The translations under genes were made by a program, and so were the position numbers. From contig NZ_LMSL01000040.1 of assembly GCF_001428405.1 (NCBI RefSeq), positions 44,698 through 87,085 on the forward strand: a stretch of DNA of 42,388 nucleotides, given 5' to 3'. This DNA comes from Frateuria sp. Soil773. Its GTDB lineage: Bacteria > Pseudomonadota > Gammaproteobacteria > Xanthomonadales > Rhodanobacteraceae. The notes beneath the pieces are model-generated. The model worked only from the letters and a program-made list of their open reading frames with translations, was not told the DNA's origin and made no database searches. Shown piece after piece: positions 25,793 to 34,104 of this stretch (position 1 is its first letter; every line of letters starts with the position of its first letter).

Positions 25793-27198
25793 GCGCCGTC
25801 GCGCCAGCAGCGGGCGCGCCGCCGTCGAGCCTCGGCATCGCCCGGCTGATCCTCAAGGTCTCGCTGCCCCTGATGGGGTCCATGATCGGCAACCTGATCA
25901 TGATGCTGGTCGACCGGATCTGCCTGGCGCGGTATTCCGCCGATACGCTGGCGGCCTCCGGTCCGGCGGTGTACACGGCGATGGCGATCGTCGGCTTCTT
26001 CGTGGCGGTGGTCGGGTTTTCGCGGTCCTGCGTGGCGCAGGCGTACGGCCGCTCGGGCCATGCGGACGCCGCGTGGCAGGCGGCGATCGGCATCGTGGTC
26101 GGCGTGGTGCTTGCCGTGCTGCTGTGGCTGCTGGCGCCGCTGATGGCGTGGATCCCGGCCTTGAGCCACCGGCCGCCCGCATTGACGCGGCTGGAGTCGC
26201 AGTTTCTCTACTGGGCGGCGTACTTCGGCGCGGCGATGACGTTCAACATGGCGCTGTCGTCGTACTTCAACGGCATCGGCAAGACGCGCATCACCCTGGT
26301 CGCCGGCCTGGTGGGGCAGGCCGTGGGCATCGCCGCGACCATCGGCCTGGTGTTCGGCCGGTTCGGCCTGCCGGAGCTGGGCATGCGCGGCTCGGCGCTC
26401 GGCACGCTGGCCGGGACGCTGGCGATCACGCTGATCTACGTGGCCTACATGCCCAGGGCGGTGTGGAGCGACGTGCGGCGGCTGGTGGCGGCGCGCGGCC
26501 TCCATCGCGGCGACGTGATGCCGCGGGTCAGGAAAGGCATCGCGCTGGGCGTGACGGCGGGCATCGGCAACTTCGGCAATGCGGCTTTCATCTGGATCAT
26601 CGCCGGGCTCGGCGCCATTGCGCTGGCGGCCAACAACGTCAACCTCACCGTCAGCTATATCGGCGTGATACCGCTGCTGGGGCTGGGCATCGGCTGCAGC
26701 GTGCTGTGCGGCATCGCGCTGGGGCAGGGCGAGTTCGGGCAGGTGCCGCGGATCGTGCTAGTCACGCTGGGCATAGAGCTGGTGTACGCGGCGTTCACCA
26801 CCTACCTGCAGATCGTTACGCCCAACGTGCTGCTCGACCCGTTCGGGCTGGCCGACAAGCCGGACGAGATCCGCCACGCGGCGGTAGCGACGTCGAAGGT
26901 GTTGTGGACGTACTCGCTCGCGTTCGCCTTCTCGATGACCGGGCAGGCGGTGCTGGAGGCGATGGGGCTGACGCGGTTCCTGTTCGCGGTGCGCTTCGTG
27001 ATGATGTGGGTGCTGAGCATCCCCACCATCTACCTGATCACGCTGGGCCACGTGGGCGATGCCGAATACCTGCCTACGGCATGGGTGGTCGGTTCGTCGT
27101 TCGAGGCCGGCATCGGCATCCTGTACTTCTGGCGGATATGGGTGGCCGTGCGGCGGCGGCAGAATGGGATCGTGTTGAGACCCCAGGTGGAGGCCTGA
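25789..27198 (+). CDS. MATE family efflux transporter
   Basis: A 469-residue inner-membrane antiporter of the MATE/DinF class with about 12 hydrophobic segments, which exports drugs or metabolites in exchange for Na+ or H+. The N-terminal half has LPLMGSMIGNLIMMLVDRICL and ARYSADTLAASGPA, typical of the first helix pair; the second half begins near RKGIALGVTAGIGNFGNAAF. The start is a TTG at 25789 overlapping the P450 stop (TTGA) after a GGGGAG ribosome site; the first good internal ATG would cut into helix 1. Grouped with a P450 and a phosphopantetheinyl transferase, it may have exported a secondary metabolite. Confidence 0.87.
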   Translation: MSAVAPAAGAPPSSLGIARLILKVSLPLMGSMIGNLIMMLVDRICLARYSADTLAASGPAVYTAMAIVGFFVAVVGFSRSCVAQAYGRSGHADAAWQAAIGIVVGVVLAVLLWLLAPLMAWIPALSHRPPALTRLESQFLYWAAYFGAAMTFNMALSSYFNGIGKTRITLVAGLVGQAVGIAATIGLVFGRFGLPELGMRGSALGTLAGTLAITLIYVAYMPRAVWSDVRRLVAARGLHRGDVMPRVRKGIALGVTAGIGNFGNAAFIWIIAGLGAIALAANNVNLTVSYIGVIPLLGLGIGCSVLCGIALGQGEFGQVPRIVLVTLGIELVYAAFTTYLQIVTPNVLLDPFGLADKPDEIRHAAVATSKVLWTYSLAFAFSMTGQAVLEAMGLTRFLFAVRFVMMWVLSIPTIYLITLGHVGDAEYLPTAWVVGSSFEAGIGILYFWRIWVAVRRRQNGIVLRPQVEA

Positions 27199-27199
27199 C

Positions 27200-27892
27200 T
27201 TGCAACGCCTGTCGCTTGCGCGGCATCCGGGCGGCCTGCCCGATGCGTTCCTACTGCCGTTCGGGGTGGAGGAGGGCGATGACGCGCACTTCGCCCGCCA
27301 TGGCCTCGCCTGCCCGCCGTCGGTGGCGCGCAGCGTACCCAAGCGCCGGGCGGAATATCTCGCCGGCCGGCGGGCGGCCCTTGCCGCGCTTGCCGAGGCC
27401 GGCGGCGGCGCGGTCGACCTTGCCGTCACGCCGTCGCGCGCGCCGGCCTGGCCGGGTGGCTTCATAGGCAGCATCACCCATGCCGCAGGCATCGCCGCCG
27501 CGGTGGCCTTGCGCGGGGGCGCGATGCGCGGCGTCGGCATCGATATCGAGCACGTGGCGACGGAAGGCGCGCTCGACGCGATCGCGCAGTCGGTCATCGA
27601 CGCCTCCGAACGACAGGCGCTGGATGGGCTCGCGCAAAGGCTCGGTTGGCCGATGGCGCTCACCGTCGCCTTTTCCGCCAAGGAAAGCTTCTACAAGGCC
27701 ACGGCGGCGACCGTAGGGCGGATCTTCGAATTCAGCGCATTGAAAGTCGTCGATGCGCACGACGGAACGGTCGAGGCCGAAACCGCCGAGGCGCTCGCCG
27801 CATCGCTGCCGGCCGGCATGCGCTTCCGGCTGGGCTACTCGCTGCTTCTCGACGACGCCACCGTCATCACGAGCTGCGCCTGGTCACGCTGA
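27200..27892 (+). CDS. 4'-phosphopantetheinyl transferase, EntD/Sfp type
   Basis: A 230-residue enzyme that would attach 4'-phosphopantetheine from CoA to carrier proteins of fatty-acid, polyketide or peptide synthases. Motifs: RRAEYLAGRRAAL (EntD-type N-terminus), GFIGSITHAAG, GVGIDIE (Mg-binding Asp-x-Glu) and FSAKESFYKA (the WxxKEAxxK region). The start is TTG 27200, one base after the MATE stop, with GGAGG eight bases upstream. No carrier-protein synthase is in the window; it may serve one elsewhere or be left over from the cluster implied by the truncated P450. Confidence 0.88.
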   Translation: MQRLSLARHPGGLPDAFLLPFGVEEGDDAHFARHGLACPPSVARSVPKRRAEYLAGRRAALAALAEAGGGAVDLAVTPSRAPAWPGGFIGSITHAAGIAAAVALRGGAMRGVGIDIEHVATEGALDAIAQSVIDASERQALDGLAQRLGWPMALTVAFSAKESFYKATAATVGRIFEFSALKVVDAHDGTVEAETAEALAASLPAGMRFRLGYSLLLDDATVITSCAWSR

Positions 27893-28167
27893 CCGCGCGG
27901 AAGCTTTCCATGGCCGTGCCCGCCTGCACGATGGGAGCCGGTCGCGATGGGCCCAGCCACCCGGCTTCCGTGCACTTTCCGTGAAGAAATCCATGGCTTT
28001 TCGCCAATGGGCCGGTTGCAGCGGTTCACCCTTCCTGCGACGGAGTCCAACCGGCGGTGGACGTCGACGATTTGCTTGGAAACGTGAATGGAAAAGGCCG
28101 GAAACGGCGCACCAGCCAGTGGCCGGCGTGATCGACATGGGGCGGGATAAGAACGACAATCGCAGGG
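27893..28167. other. gap upstream of the Moco riboswitch
   Basis: About 275 bases with no gene I can support. It should hold the moa operon promoter and the end of the PPTase transcript, but I see no clear -35/-10 pair, FNR box or strong terminator. Confidence 0.4.
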
Positions 28168-28284
28168 CAACTCCGAGACGCAGGATCTTCGTTTCCACGG
28201 AAACATGGTGCTGCGTCCGTGGTTCATGGAACCACCGGGCGAGCGGGGAAACGCGCTCGCCTCCCGAACATTGGAAAGGAGCAC
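28168..28284 (+). ncRNA. Moco (molybdenum cofactor) riboswitch leader
   Basis: A highly structured leader directly before moaA. Its 3' part, GGGCGAGCG stem, GCTCGCCTCCCG, then TTGGAAAGGAGCACATGGC, closely follows the E. coli moaA leader (GCCUCCCG...UGGAAAGG...CAUGGC, recalled). Visible stems are CCACGG (28195-28200) with CCGTGG (28217-28222), GGTTC with GAACC, and GGCGAGCG with CGCTCGCC. The final AAAGGAG is the moaA ribosome site, so Moco binding would most likely reduce translation. The 5' boundary near ACTCCGAGACGCAGG is approximate. Confidence 0.85.
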
Positions 28285-28289
28285 ATGGC

Positions 28290-29270
28290 ATGACCCCGCT
28301 GGCCGATCGCTACGGTCGCAGCTTTCCTTACCTGCGCCTGTCGATCACTCCCGCGTGCAATTTCCGCTGCACGTATTGCCTGCCGCACGGCTACCGCGCC
28401 GGGGCGGGCATCGCGGGGCCATTGTCGCTGGACGAGATCGCGCGCCTGCTGCGCGGCTTCGCCGAACTGGGCATGCACAAGCTGCGCATCACCGGCGGCG
28501 AGCCCAGCGTGCGGCACGATCTCACCGACGTGCTGCGCACCGCCGCCGCCGCGCCGGGCGTGACCCGGCTGGCGATGACCACCAACGGCACCCTGCTGTC
28601 GCGCCGGCTGGGCGAATGGATGGACGCCGGGCTCAACGCCATCAACGTCAGCGTGGACAGTCTCGACCGCGCCGCCTTCGCGCGCATCACCGGCCACGAC
28701 CGGCTGGACGACATCCTGCGCGGCATCGACATGGCCCTGGCCGCCGGCCTGCCCGCCAAGCTCAACGCGGTGCTGCTGAAGGACGTCAACGACCGCGAAC
28801 TGCCGCGCTGGCTGGACTACCTGCGCGACCACGCAGTGGGCCTTCGCTTCATCGAGCTGATGCAGACCGGCGACAACCTCGCGTTCTTCCGCGACCATCA
28901 CGAGCGGGCAGAGCCGCTGGAAACCGAGCTGCGCGAATCGGGCTGGCAGGCGTTGCCGCGCGCCGCCGACGCCGGTCCCGCGCGCGAGTACCGTCATCCG
29001 GACTACGCCGGGCGCATCGGCATCATCGCGCCGTACTCGAAGGACTTCTGCGCCGGCTGCAACCGCCTGCGCGTCACCGCCACCGGCGACCTGCGGCTGT
29101 GCCTGTTCGGCGAGTTCGGCATCCCGCTGCGCGCCCACCTGCAACGCGACGACCAGCTCGACGACCTGGTGCGCGCCATCGGCGGCCAGATCGGCCGCAA
29201 GGAGCAGGGGCATTTCCTGCACGAAGGCCGTACCGGCATCACGCCCCATCTCGCATCCACCGGAGGTTGA
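28290..29270 (+). CDS. moaA: GTP 3',8-cyclase MoaA
   Basis: A 326-residue radical-SAM enzyme that converts GTP to 3',8-cyclo-GTP, the first step of molybdopterin synthesis. The N-terminal cluster is Cys23-x3-Cys27-x2-Cys30 (PACNFRCTYCLP), the SAM-binding GGEPSVR follows, and the C-terminal substrate cluster is Cys254-x2-Cys257-x13-Cys271. The protein ends STGG, the conserved di-glycine tail required by MoaA. The start ATG 28290 follows AAAGGAG, which is part of the Moco riboswitch; an out-of-frame ATG lies five bases earlier. First gene of a ten-gene molybdenum operon. Confidence 0.96.
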   Translation: MTPLADRYGRSFPYLRLSITPACNFRCTYCLPHGYRAGAGIAGPLSLDEIARLLRGFAELGMHKLRITGGEPSVRHDLTDVLRTAAAAPGVTRLAMTTNGTLLSRRLGEWMDAGLNAINVSVDSLDRAAFARITGHDRLDDILRGIDMALAAGLPAKLNAVLLKDVNDRELPRWLDYLRDHAVGLRFIELMQTGDNLAFFRDHHERAEPLETELRESGWQALPRAADAGPAREYRHPDYAGRIGIIAPYSKDFCAGCNRLRVTATGDLRLCLFGEFGIPLRAHLQRDDQLDDLVRAIGGQIGRKEQGHFLHEGRTGITPHLASTGG

Positions 29271-29273
29271 TCC

Positions 29274-30287
29274 ATGCGCCAGCGCGAGGAGCGCGCATCG
29301 CTTCAAGAGGGTGCGTTCCACATGGCCGACGTGCGCCGCAAGCGCGCCACCGCCCGCCGCGCGGTGGCGGTGGGCGAGCTGCATGCCGGCAGCGCGTTCG
29401 GCGACATCGTGGCGAAACGGCTGCCCAAGGGCGACGCCATCGCGATGGCCGAGATCGCCGGCCTGCAGGGCGCGAAGATCGCCTCGCAACTGATGCCGCT
29501 GTGCCACCCGCTGCCGCTGGAATACCTGGAGCTGCGCTGCGAGCCGGTGGCCGAGCGCCGGGCCATCCGCGTGTATTGCGAGGCGGCCACCTGCGCCCGC
29601 ACCGGCGTGGAGATGGAGGCGCTGGCCGGCGTCAACGCGGCCCTGCTCACGCTCTACGACCTCACCAAGCCGGTGCAGCCCGCGCTGTCCATCGGCGGCG
29701 TGCGGCTGCTGTTCAAGGAAGGCGGCAAGAAGGGACTGTGGCTCCACCCCGACGGCATGAGCGAGGCCGAGCGCGAGCGCTACCGCCCGCGCGCCACGCC
29801 GCGGCTGGAAGGGGTGCCCGCCGCCGTGGTCACCCTGAGCGACCGCGCCCATCGCGGCGACTACGAGGACACCTCCGGTCCGCTGCTGGTGGAACGCCTG
29901 CGCGCCCTGGGCGCCGACGTCGGCCCCGCCGAAGTGCGGGCGGACGAAGCCGAACCGCTGGCCATGCGCCTGCGCGAACTGGCGGCCGCGGGGATCCGCC
30001 TGGTGCTGTGCACCGGCGGCACCGGGCTCGGCCCGCGCGACGTGACGCCCGAGGCGCTGGCGCGAGTCGCCGAGCGCCGCGTGCCCGGCCTTGCGGAGAT
30101 GTTCCGCAGCGAGAGCAGCCAGCACACGCTGCTGGCCTGGCTGAGCCGCGCCGAGGCGGTGCTGCTCGGCGGCACGCTGGTGATCGCCTTGCCCGGCAGC
30201 GCGAAGGCGGTGGCGCAAGGCATGGACATCCTCGCGCCCATCCTCGCGCATGCGCTGGCGATGGCCGCGGGCGAGGGCCACGCATGA
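29274..30287 (+). CDS. moaCB: MoaC-MoaB fusion protein
   Basis: A 337-residue two-domain protein. Residues 1-155 are MoaC, which converts 3',8-cyclo-GTP to cyclic pyranopterin monophosphate; His78 in LCHPLPL, Asp129 and Lys132 in LYDLTKP match the catalytic residues. Residues 180-337 are a MoaB/MogA domain (molybdopterin adenylyltransferase fold) with VTLSDRAHRGDYEDTSGP and TGGTGLGPRDVTPEAL. A linker of about 25 charged residues joins them. Fusions of this type are known in Xanthomonadales and some other groups. The start ATG 29274 follows CGGAGG at the moaA end; the stop overlaps the moeA ATG. Confidence 0.93.
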   Translation: MRQREERASLQEGAFHMADVRRKRATARRAVAVGELHAGSAFGDIVAKRLPKGDAIAMAEIAGLQGAKIASQLMPLCHPLPLEYLELRCEPVAERRAIRVYCEAATCARTGVEMEALAGVNAALLTLYDLTKPVQPALSIGGVRLLFKEGGKKGLWLHPDGMSEAERERYRPRATPRLEGVPAAVVTLSDRAHRGDYEDTSGPLLVERLRALGADVGPAEVRADEAEPLAMRLRELAAAGIRLVLCTGGTGLGPRDVTPEALARVAERRVPGLAEMFRSESSQHTLLAWLSRAEAVLLGGTLVIALPGSAKAVAQGMDILAPILAHALAMAAGEGHA

Positions 30288-31537
30288 GCCATGCCTTGCT
30301 CGATCCGGCCGAGGCATTGCGGCTGATCCTCGCCGCCTGCGCACCGCTGCCCGCGCAGGAGGTGCCCATGGCCGGGGCGATGGGCCGCGTGCTCGCCGCG
30401 CCGGTCGTGGCGCCCGGCGCGCTGCCGCCGTTCGACAATTCGGCGATGGACGGCTACGCGCTGGGCGGCGGTGGCGAAGTGCTTGCCGCGGGCAGCGAAT
30501 GGACCGTCGAGGGCGAGCAGGCCGCAGGCGACGGCATCGCGCGCGCGCAGCGCGGCGCGTGGGAAATCATGACCGGCGCGCGCCTGCCCGAGGGCCTGGA
30601 CCGCGTGATCCCGGTGGAGCAGACCGCGCGATTGGAAGCGCCGCCGCGCGTGCGCCTGCTGGCCGACGTGGCCGCCGAGGAAAACGTGCGCCGCGCCGGT
30701 TCCGACGTGCCCGCGGGCGCAGCCGTGCTCGCCGCCGGCTGCGTGCTGGCGCCGCAGCACCTGATGCTGCTCGCCGCGCTGGGCGTGGCGAGCGTGACGG
30801 TGGCCGAGCGCCCGCGCGTGGCGGTGCTGTGCACCGGCCGCGAGCTGGTGGATGGTCCCGCCGCACCGCTGGCGCCTGGGCAGATCCACAACTCCAACGG
30901 CCCTTTCCTGGCCGAACGCGTGCCGCGCGCCGGCGCCGAACTCGCGTACATCGAGACGGTGGGCGACGAGTCGGAGGCCTTCCTCGCCGCCTTCGCGCGC
31001 GCCCGCACCGCCGGCGCGCGCGTAGTGGTGTCCACCGGCGCGGTTTCGATGGGCCGCTACGACTTCGTGCCGCAGGCGCTGGAGCGGCTGGGCGCGGAGG
31101 CGATCTTCCACAAGGTGGCGATCCGCCCCGGCAAGCCGCTGCTGTTCGCGCGCCTGCCCGACGGCACGCTGTTCTTCGGCCTGCCCGGCAACCCCATCGC
31201 GGTAGCGGTGGGGCTGCGCTTCTTCGTGGAGCCGGCGCTGCGCGCCATGCTGGGCCTGCCGCGCGAAGCGCCGTGGCGCGTGCCGCTGGCCGCCGACTAC
31301 GCCAAGAAGCCGCGCCTGCGCTTCCACCTCAAGGCGCGCGTGGCGCTGGATGCGCAGGGCCGCCTCGCGGTGGCCGTGCTGCCGGGACAGGAGTCCTACC
31401 GCATCCGCCCGCTGGCCGAAGCCAACGCGTGGGCGGTGGTGCCGGTGGAGGCGACCGAACTTCCCGCCGGCACGCTGGTGGACGTATGCGGCCTCGGCCA
31501 CCTGGAAAGCCCGATCATCGACGGATGCAGCGCATGA
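30284..31537 (+). CDS. moeA: molybdopterin molybdotransferase MoeA
   Basis: A 417-residue enzyme that inserts molybdate into adenylylated molybdopterin. Motifs: FDNSAMDGYAL near residue 47, EQAAGDGIARAQRGAWEIMTGA with the GTR/MTGA-type turn, the MogA-like core VVVSTGAVSMGRYDFV, and LPGNPIAVAVGLRFFVEPALRAMLG, followed by the small C-terminal beta domain. Starts at ATG 30284 overlapping the moaCB stop (ATGA) and ends overlapping the moaD ATG, so dosage is linked by translation. Confidence 0.95.
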   Translation: MSHALLDPAEALRLILAACAPLPAQEVPMAGAMGRVLAAPVVAPGALPPFDNSAMDGYALGGGGEVLAAGSEWTVEGEQAAGDGIARAQRGAWEIMTGARLPEGLDRVIPVEQTARLEAPPRVRLLADVAAEENVRRAGSDVPAGAAVLAAGCVLAPQHLMLLAALGVASVTVAERPRVAVLCTGRELVDGPAAPLAPGQIHNSNGPFLAERVPRAGAELAYIETVGDESEAFLAAFARARTAGARVVVSTGAVSMGRYDFVPQALERLGAEAIFHKVAIRPGKPLLFARLPDGTLFFGLPGNPIAVAVGLRFFVEPALRAMLGLPREAPWRVPLAADYAKKPRLRFHLKARVALDAQGRLAVAVLPGQESYRIRPLAEANAWAVVPVEATELPAGTLVDVCGLGHLESPIIDGCSA

Positions 31538-31794
31538 AGACCCGCATCGCCCTGTACGGCGCCCTGCGCGAAGCCGACGCCAGCGGCCACGTGGAACTCG
31601 ACGTGCCTGCCGGCAGCAGCATCGCCGAGCTGCGCGAGCTGCTTGCGGCGCATCTCGCCGAACACGCTCCGGCGATTCCCGCGGGGCTGGTGCGTTGCTC
31701 CGCCTTCGCCAGCGCCGAGGAAATCCTGCACAACCACCGCAGCGTGCCCGAAGGCGTGGAACTGGCCGTGCTGCCGCCGGTGAGCGGAGGCTGA
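31534..31794 (+). CDS. moaD: molybdopterin synthase small subunit MoaD
   Basis: An 86-residue ubiquitin-like sulfur carrier; its C-terminal Gly-Gly (PPVSGG) is thiocarboxylated and donates sulfur to cyclic pyranopterin monophosphate within the MoaD2-MoaE2 complex. Starts at ATG 31534 overlapping the moeA stop. The activating enzyme MoeB is not in the window and must be elsewhere. Confidence 0.94.
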   Translation: MKTRIALYGALREADASGHVELDVPAGSSIAELRELLAAHLAEHAPAIPAGLVRCSAFASAEEILHNHRSVPEGVELAVLPPVSGG

Positions 31795-31795
31795 G

Positions 31796-32293
31796 ATGGA
31801 CGACCTGCACGTCGCCGTGGTGGAGCGCCGCATGGCCGCGCTGGACGTGGCCGAGGCGCTGGCTTTCGTGAGCGATCCCCGTTTCGGCGGCATCGCCACC
31901 TTCATCGGCCGGGTGCGCGACCACAACGTGGGCCGCGTGGTCACCGGCATCAGCTACGACCTGTTCGAGCCGCTGGCGCTGCGCACGTTCCGCGCCATCG
32001 GCGAACGCGCGCGGGCCGAGGTGGGCGCGCCGCTGAAGCTGTGGATCGCGCATGCGAAGGGCGACCTCGCCATCGGCGACCTCGCCGTAGTGGTCGCCGC
32101 CGGCACGCCGCACCGCGACGAGGCCTTCCGCGCCTGCCGGCTGGCGATCGAGGCGGTGAAGCACGAGGCGCCGATCTGGAAGCGGGAACACTACGTGGAC
32201 GGCGACAGCGCCTGGAGCGAGGGCTGCTCGCTGTGCGAGGAACAGCGCGATGCCGAGCGGCACGACCATGCCGGCCATGCCCACGGCCACTGA
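31796..32293 (+). CDS. moaE: molybdopterin synthase large subunit MoaE
   Basis: A 165-residue catalytic subunit of molybdopterin synthase. Family motifs: FGGIATFIGRVRDHN, YDLFEPLALRTF, IAHAKGDLAIGDLAVVVAAGTPHRDEAFRACR, and VKHEAPIWKREHY with the active-site Lys. The C-terminus extends past the usual end with a His-rich tail (ERHDHAGHAHGH), encoded by the same bases that hold the mobA start region. The start is one base after the moaD stop. Confidence 0.94.
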   Translation: MDDLHVAVVERRMAALDVAEALAFVSDPRFGGIATFIGRVRDHNVGRVVTGISYDLFEPLALRTFRAIGERARAEVGAPLKLWIAHAKGDLAIGDLAVVVAAGTPHRDEAFRACRLAIEAVKHEAPIWKREHYVDGDSAWSEGCSLCEEQRDAERHDHAGHAHGH

Positions 32294-32849
32294 ACGCCTG
32301 CCGTGCATCGGCGTGGTGCTGGCCGGCGGCCAATCGACGCGCATGGGGCGCGACAAGGCGCTGCTGGACTGGCGCGGCCGGCCACTGCTCGAACGCCAGC
32401 TCGACGCGCTGCGCGCCGCCGGCGTGGACGAGGCGCGGGTGAGCGGCGACCGTCACGGTTACCGCGGCATCGCCGATGCGCAGCCTGGACTCGGTCCGCT
32501 GGGCGGCCTGGCCGCCATTGCCGGGACGGTGGCGGGCGATGCCGACCTGGTGGTGATCCCGGTGGACATGCCGTTGCTCGGCGCCGCGCTGCTGGGACGG
32601 CTGCGCACGGAACAGCCACTGGCGCGCGGCCTGCGCTGCGCCGGCCACGTCTTGCCGATGCGCTTGCGCCTCGACACGGAAAGCCGCGGCCTGCTCGCCG
32701 CGCTGCTGCGCGAGCGCGAGCCGCGCCGGCGTTCGCTGCGAGCCCTGCAACAGGCGCTGGATTGCGCGGAGGTCGCGCTGGCCGCCGACGAAGCCGCGCA
32801 ACTGGCCGACTGCAATACCGAGGCAAGCTGGGACGAGGTGAGCCGATGA
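32268..32849 (+). CDS. mobA: molybdenum cofactor guanylyltransferase MobA
   Basis: An enzyme that attaches GMP to Moco to give the guanine dinucleotide form used by DMSO-reductase-family enzymes such as the formate dehydrogenase-like protein downstream. Motifs: CIGVVLAGGQSTRMGRDKALL (nucleotide-binding LAGGxSxRMGxDK), GPLGGLAAI, and VIPVDMPLLG. ATG 32268 gives 193 residues and overlaps the moaE 3' end by 26 bases; ATGs at 32250 and 32277 are alternatives (44- or 17-base overlap). The stop overlaps the next ATG. Confidence 0.92.
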   Translation: MPAMPTATERLPCIGVVLAGGQSTRMGRDKALLDWRGRPLLERQLDALRAAGVDEARVSGDRHGYRGIADAQPGLGPLGGLAAIAGTVAGDADLVVIPVDMPLLGAALLGRLRTEQPLARGLRCAGHVLPMRLRLDTESRGLLAALLREREPRRRSLRALQQALDCAEVALAADEAAQLADCNTEASWDEVSR

Positions 32850-33196
32850 GAGTGCAACAGCAGGGACAGGCGCTGCGCCTGCGCATCGACGAGGCGGAAC
32901 TGGCGGCCTTGCTGGCCGGCGGCACCGTGGAGAACGTCACCCGCTGGCCCGACGGCCGCGACGGGCGCCAGCAACTGGCGCTGGCCGCGCAGCACGGCTG
33001 GCGTCGCAACGACGACGGCTGGCGCATGGAGCTGTCGGACGCGGCGGTGCGCGAACTCGCCGCGCGCCTTCCGAGCCGCGCCGGCCTGTCGTTCGAGCTG
33101 GCGGTGTCGGGTGGCGGCGCGCTCGAAGTGCTGTTCGACGTGGACGTGCGCGACAGCGTGCGCCAGCGCCGTGCGGACAAGGATGGCAAGGCATGA
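32846..33196 (+). CDS. uncharacterised protein in the Moco operon
   Basis: A 116-residue soluble protein starting at the ATG overlapping the mobA stop (ATGA) and ending four bases into modA. Sequence: a basic start (MRVQQQGQALRLRIDEAELAALLAGG), a polar middle (WPDGRDGRQQLALAAQHGW) and an acidic tail (LEVLFDVDVRDSVRQRRADK). It loosely resembles small beta-rich DUF7009-type proteins, with low certainty. Being locked between mobA and modA suggests a role in molybdate or Moco handling, but no motif shows one. Confidence 0.7.
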   Translation: MRVQQQGQALRLRIDEAELAALLAGGTVENVTRWPDGRDGRQQLALAAQHGWRRNDDGWRMELSDAAVRELAARLPSRAGLSFELAVSGGGALEVLFDVDVRDSVRQRRADKDGKA

Positions 33197-34104
33197 GCCG
33201 CATGTCGCCCCGCATGCGCTGGCTGGCGCCGCTGCTCCTGATGATCGGCTTCGCCGCGCTGGCCGCCGACGCGCCGGTGCTGCGCGTGGCCTATGCCGGC
33301 TCGATGGGCGTGGTGATGGACCACGACCTCGGTCCCGCGGTGGCCGCGGCGCAACACGCCAGCTACCAGGGCATCGGCCAGGGCTCGTACGCACTGGCGC
33401 GCCTGCTGGCCGGCAGGCAGTTGCAGGCCGACGTGTTCGTGTGCATCACGCCCGGCCCGATGCAGGTGGTACGGAAGGCCGGCCTGGTGGCGCATGCGGT
33501 GCCGGTAGCCAGCACGCGCATGGTGGTGGTCTACAGCCCGAAGAGCCGCTTCGCCGCCGACTTCAAGGCCGCCGCCGCCGGCAGGAAGGCGTGGTACGAC
33601 GTGCTGCGCGAGCCCGGCCTGCGCTTCGGCCGCACCGATCCCGCGGTGGACCCGCAGGGCGCCAACGCACTGCTCGCCCTGCAACTGGCATCGCGCTATT
33701 ACCGACAGCCCGACCTGCTGCAACAGGTGGCCGGCGATTTCCAGAATCCGCGGCAGCTCTTCGCCGAGACCTCGCTGATGTCGCGGCTGGAAGCGGGCCA
33801 GATCGACGCCGCGATCGGCTACGCCAGCGCGGCCTTCTCGCACCGCCTGCCCACCGTCGACCTGCCGGCCGAGATCGACCTGGCGCAGCCGGCGATGCAG
33901 GCGCCGTGGTACGCGCAGGCCGGCTTCGCCCTCGCCAGCGGCAAGAAGATCGAGGCGCAGCCGCTGGTGTTCTACGCCGCGGTGCCGACCGTTGCGCGGC
34001 AGCCTGCGCTGGGCCGCGCCTTCGTGCGGTTCATGCAGGGCGCGCAGGGGCAGGCGATGCTGCGCGAGCGCGGTTACGACCCGCCGCACGGGGATGCCCT
34101 TTGA
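33193..34104 (+). CDS. modA: molybdate/tungstate-binding periplasmic protein
   Basis: A 303-residue secreted solute-binding protein. The signal peptide ([20 protein letters not shown]) leads into [43 protein letters not shown] and [19 protein letters not shown]. This is the ModA/WtpA layout, with a Ser-rich anion site (AGSMG and the TDP-x-x-DPQG segment resembling WtpA). It starts at ATG 33193 overlapping the previous gene; a second ATG at 33202 is possible. It is followed by permease and ATPase genes. Confidence 0.87.
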   Translation: MSRMSPRMRWLAPLLLMIGFAALAADAPVLRVAYAGSMGVVMDHDLGPAVAAAQHASYQGIGQGSYALARLLAGRQLQADVFVCITPGPMQVVRKAGLVAHAVPVASTRMVVVYSPKSRFAADFKAAAAGRKAWYDVLREPGLRFGRTDPAVDPQGANALLALQLASRYYRQPDLLQQVAGDFQNPRQLFAETSLMSRLEAGQIDAAIGYASAAFSHRLPTVDLPAEIDLAQPAMQAPWYAQAGFALASGKKIEAQPLVFYAAVPTVARQPALGRAFVRFMQGAQGQAMLRERGYDPPHGDAL

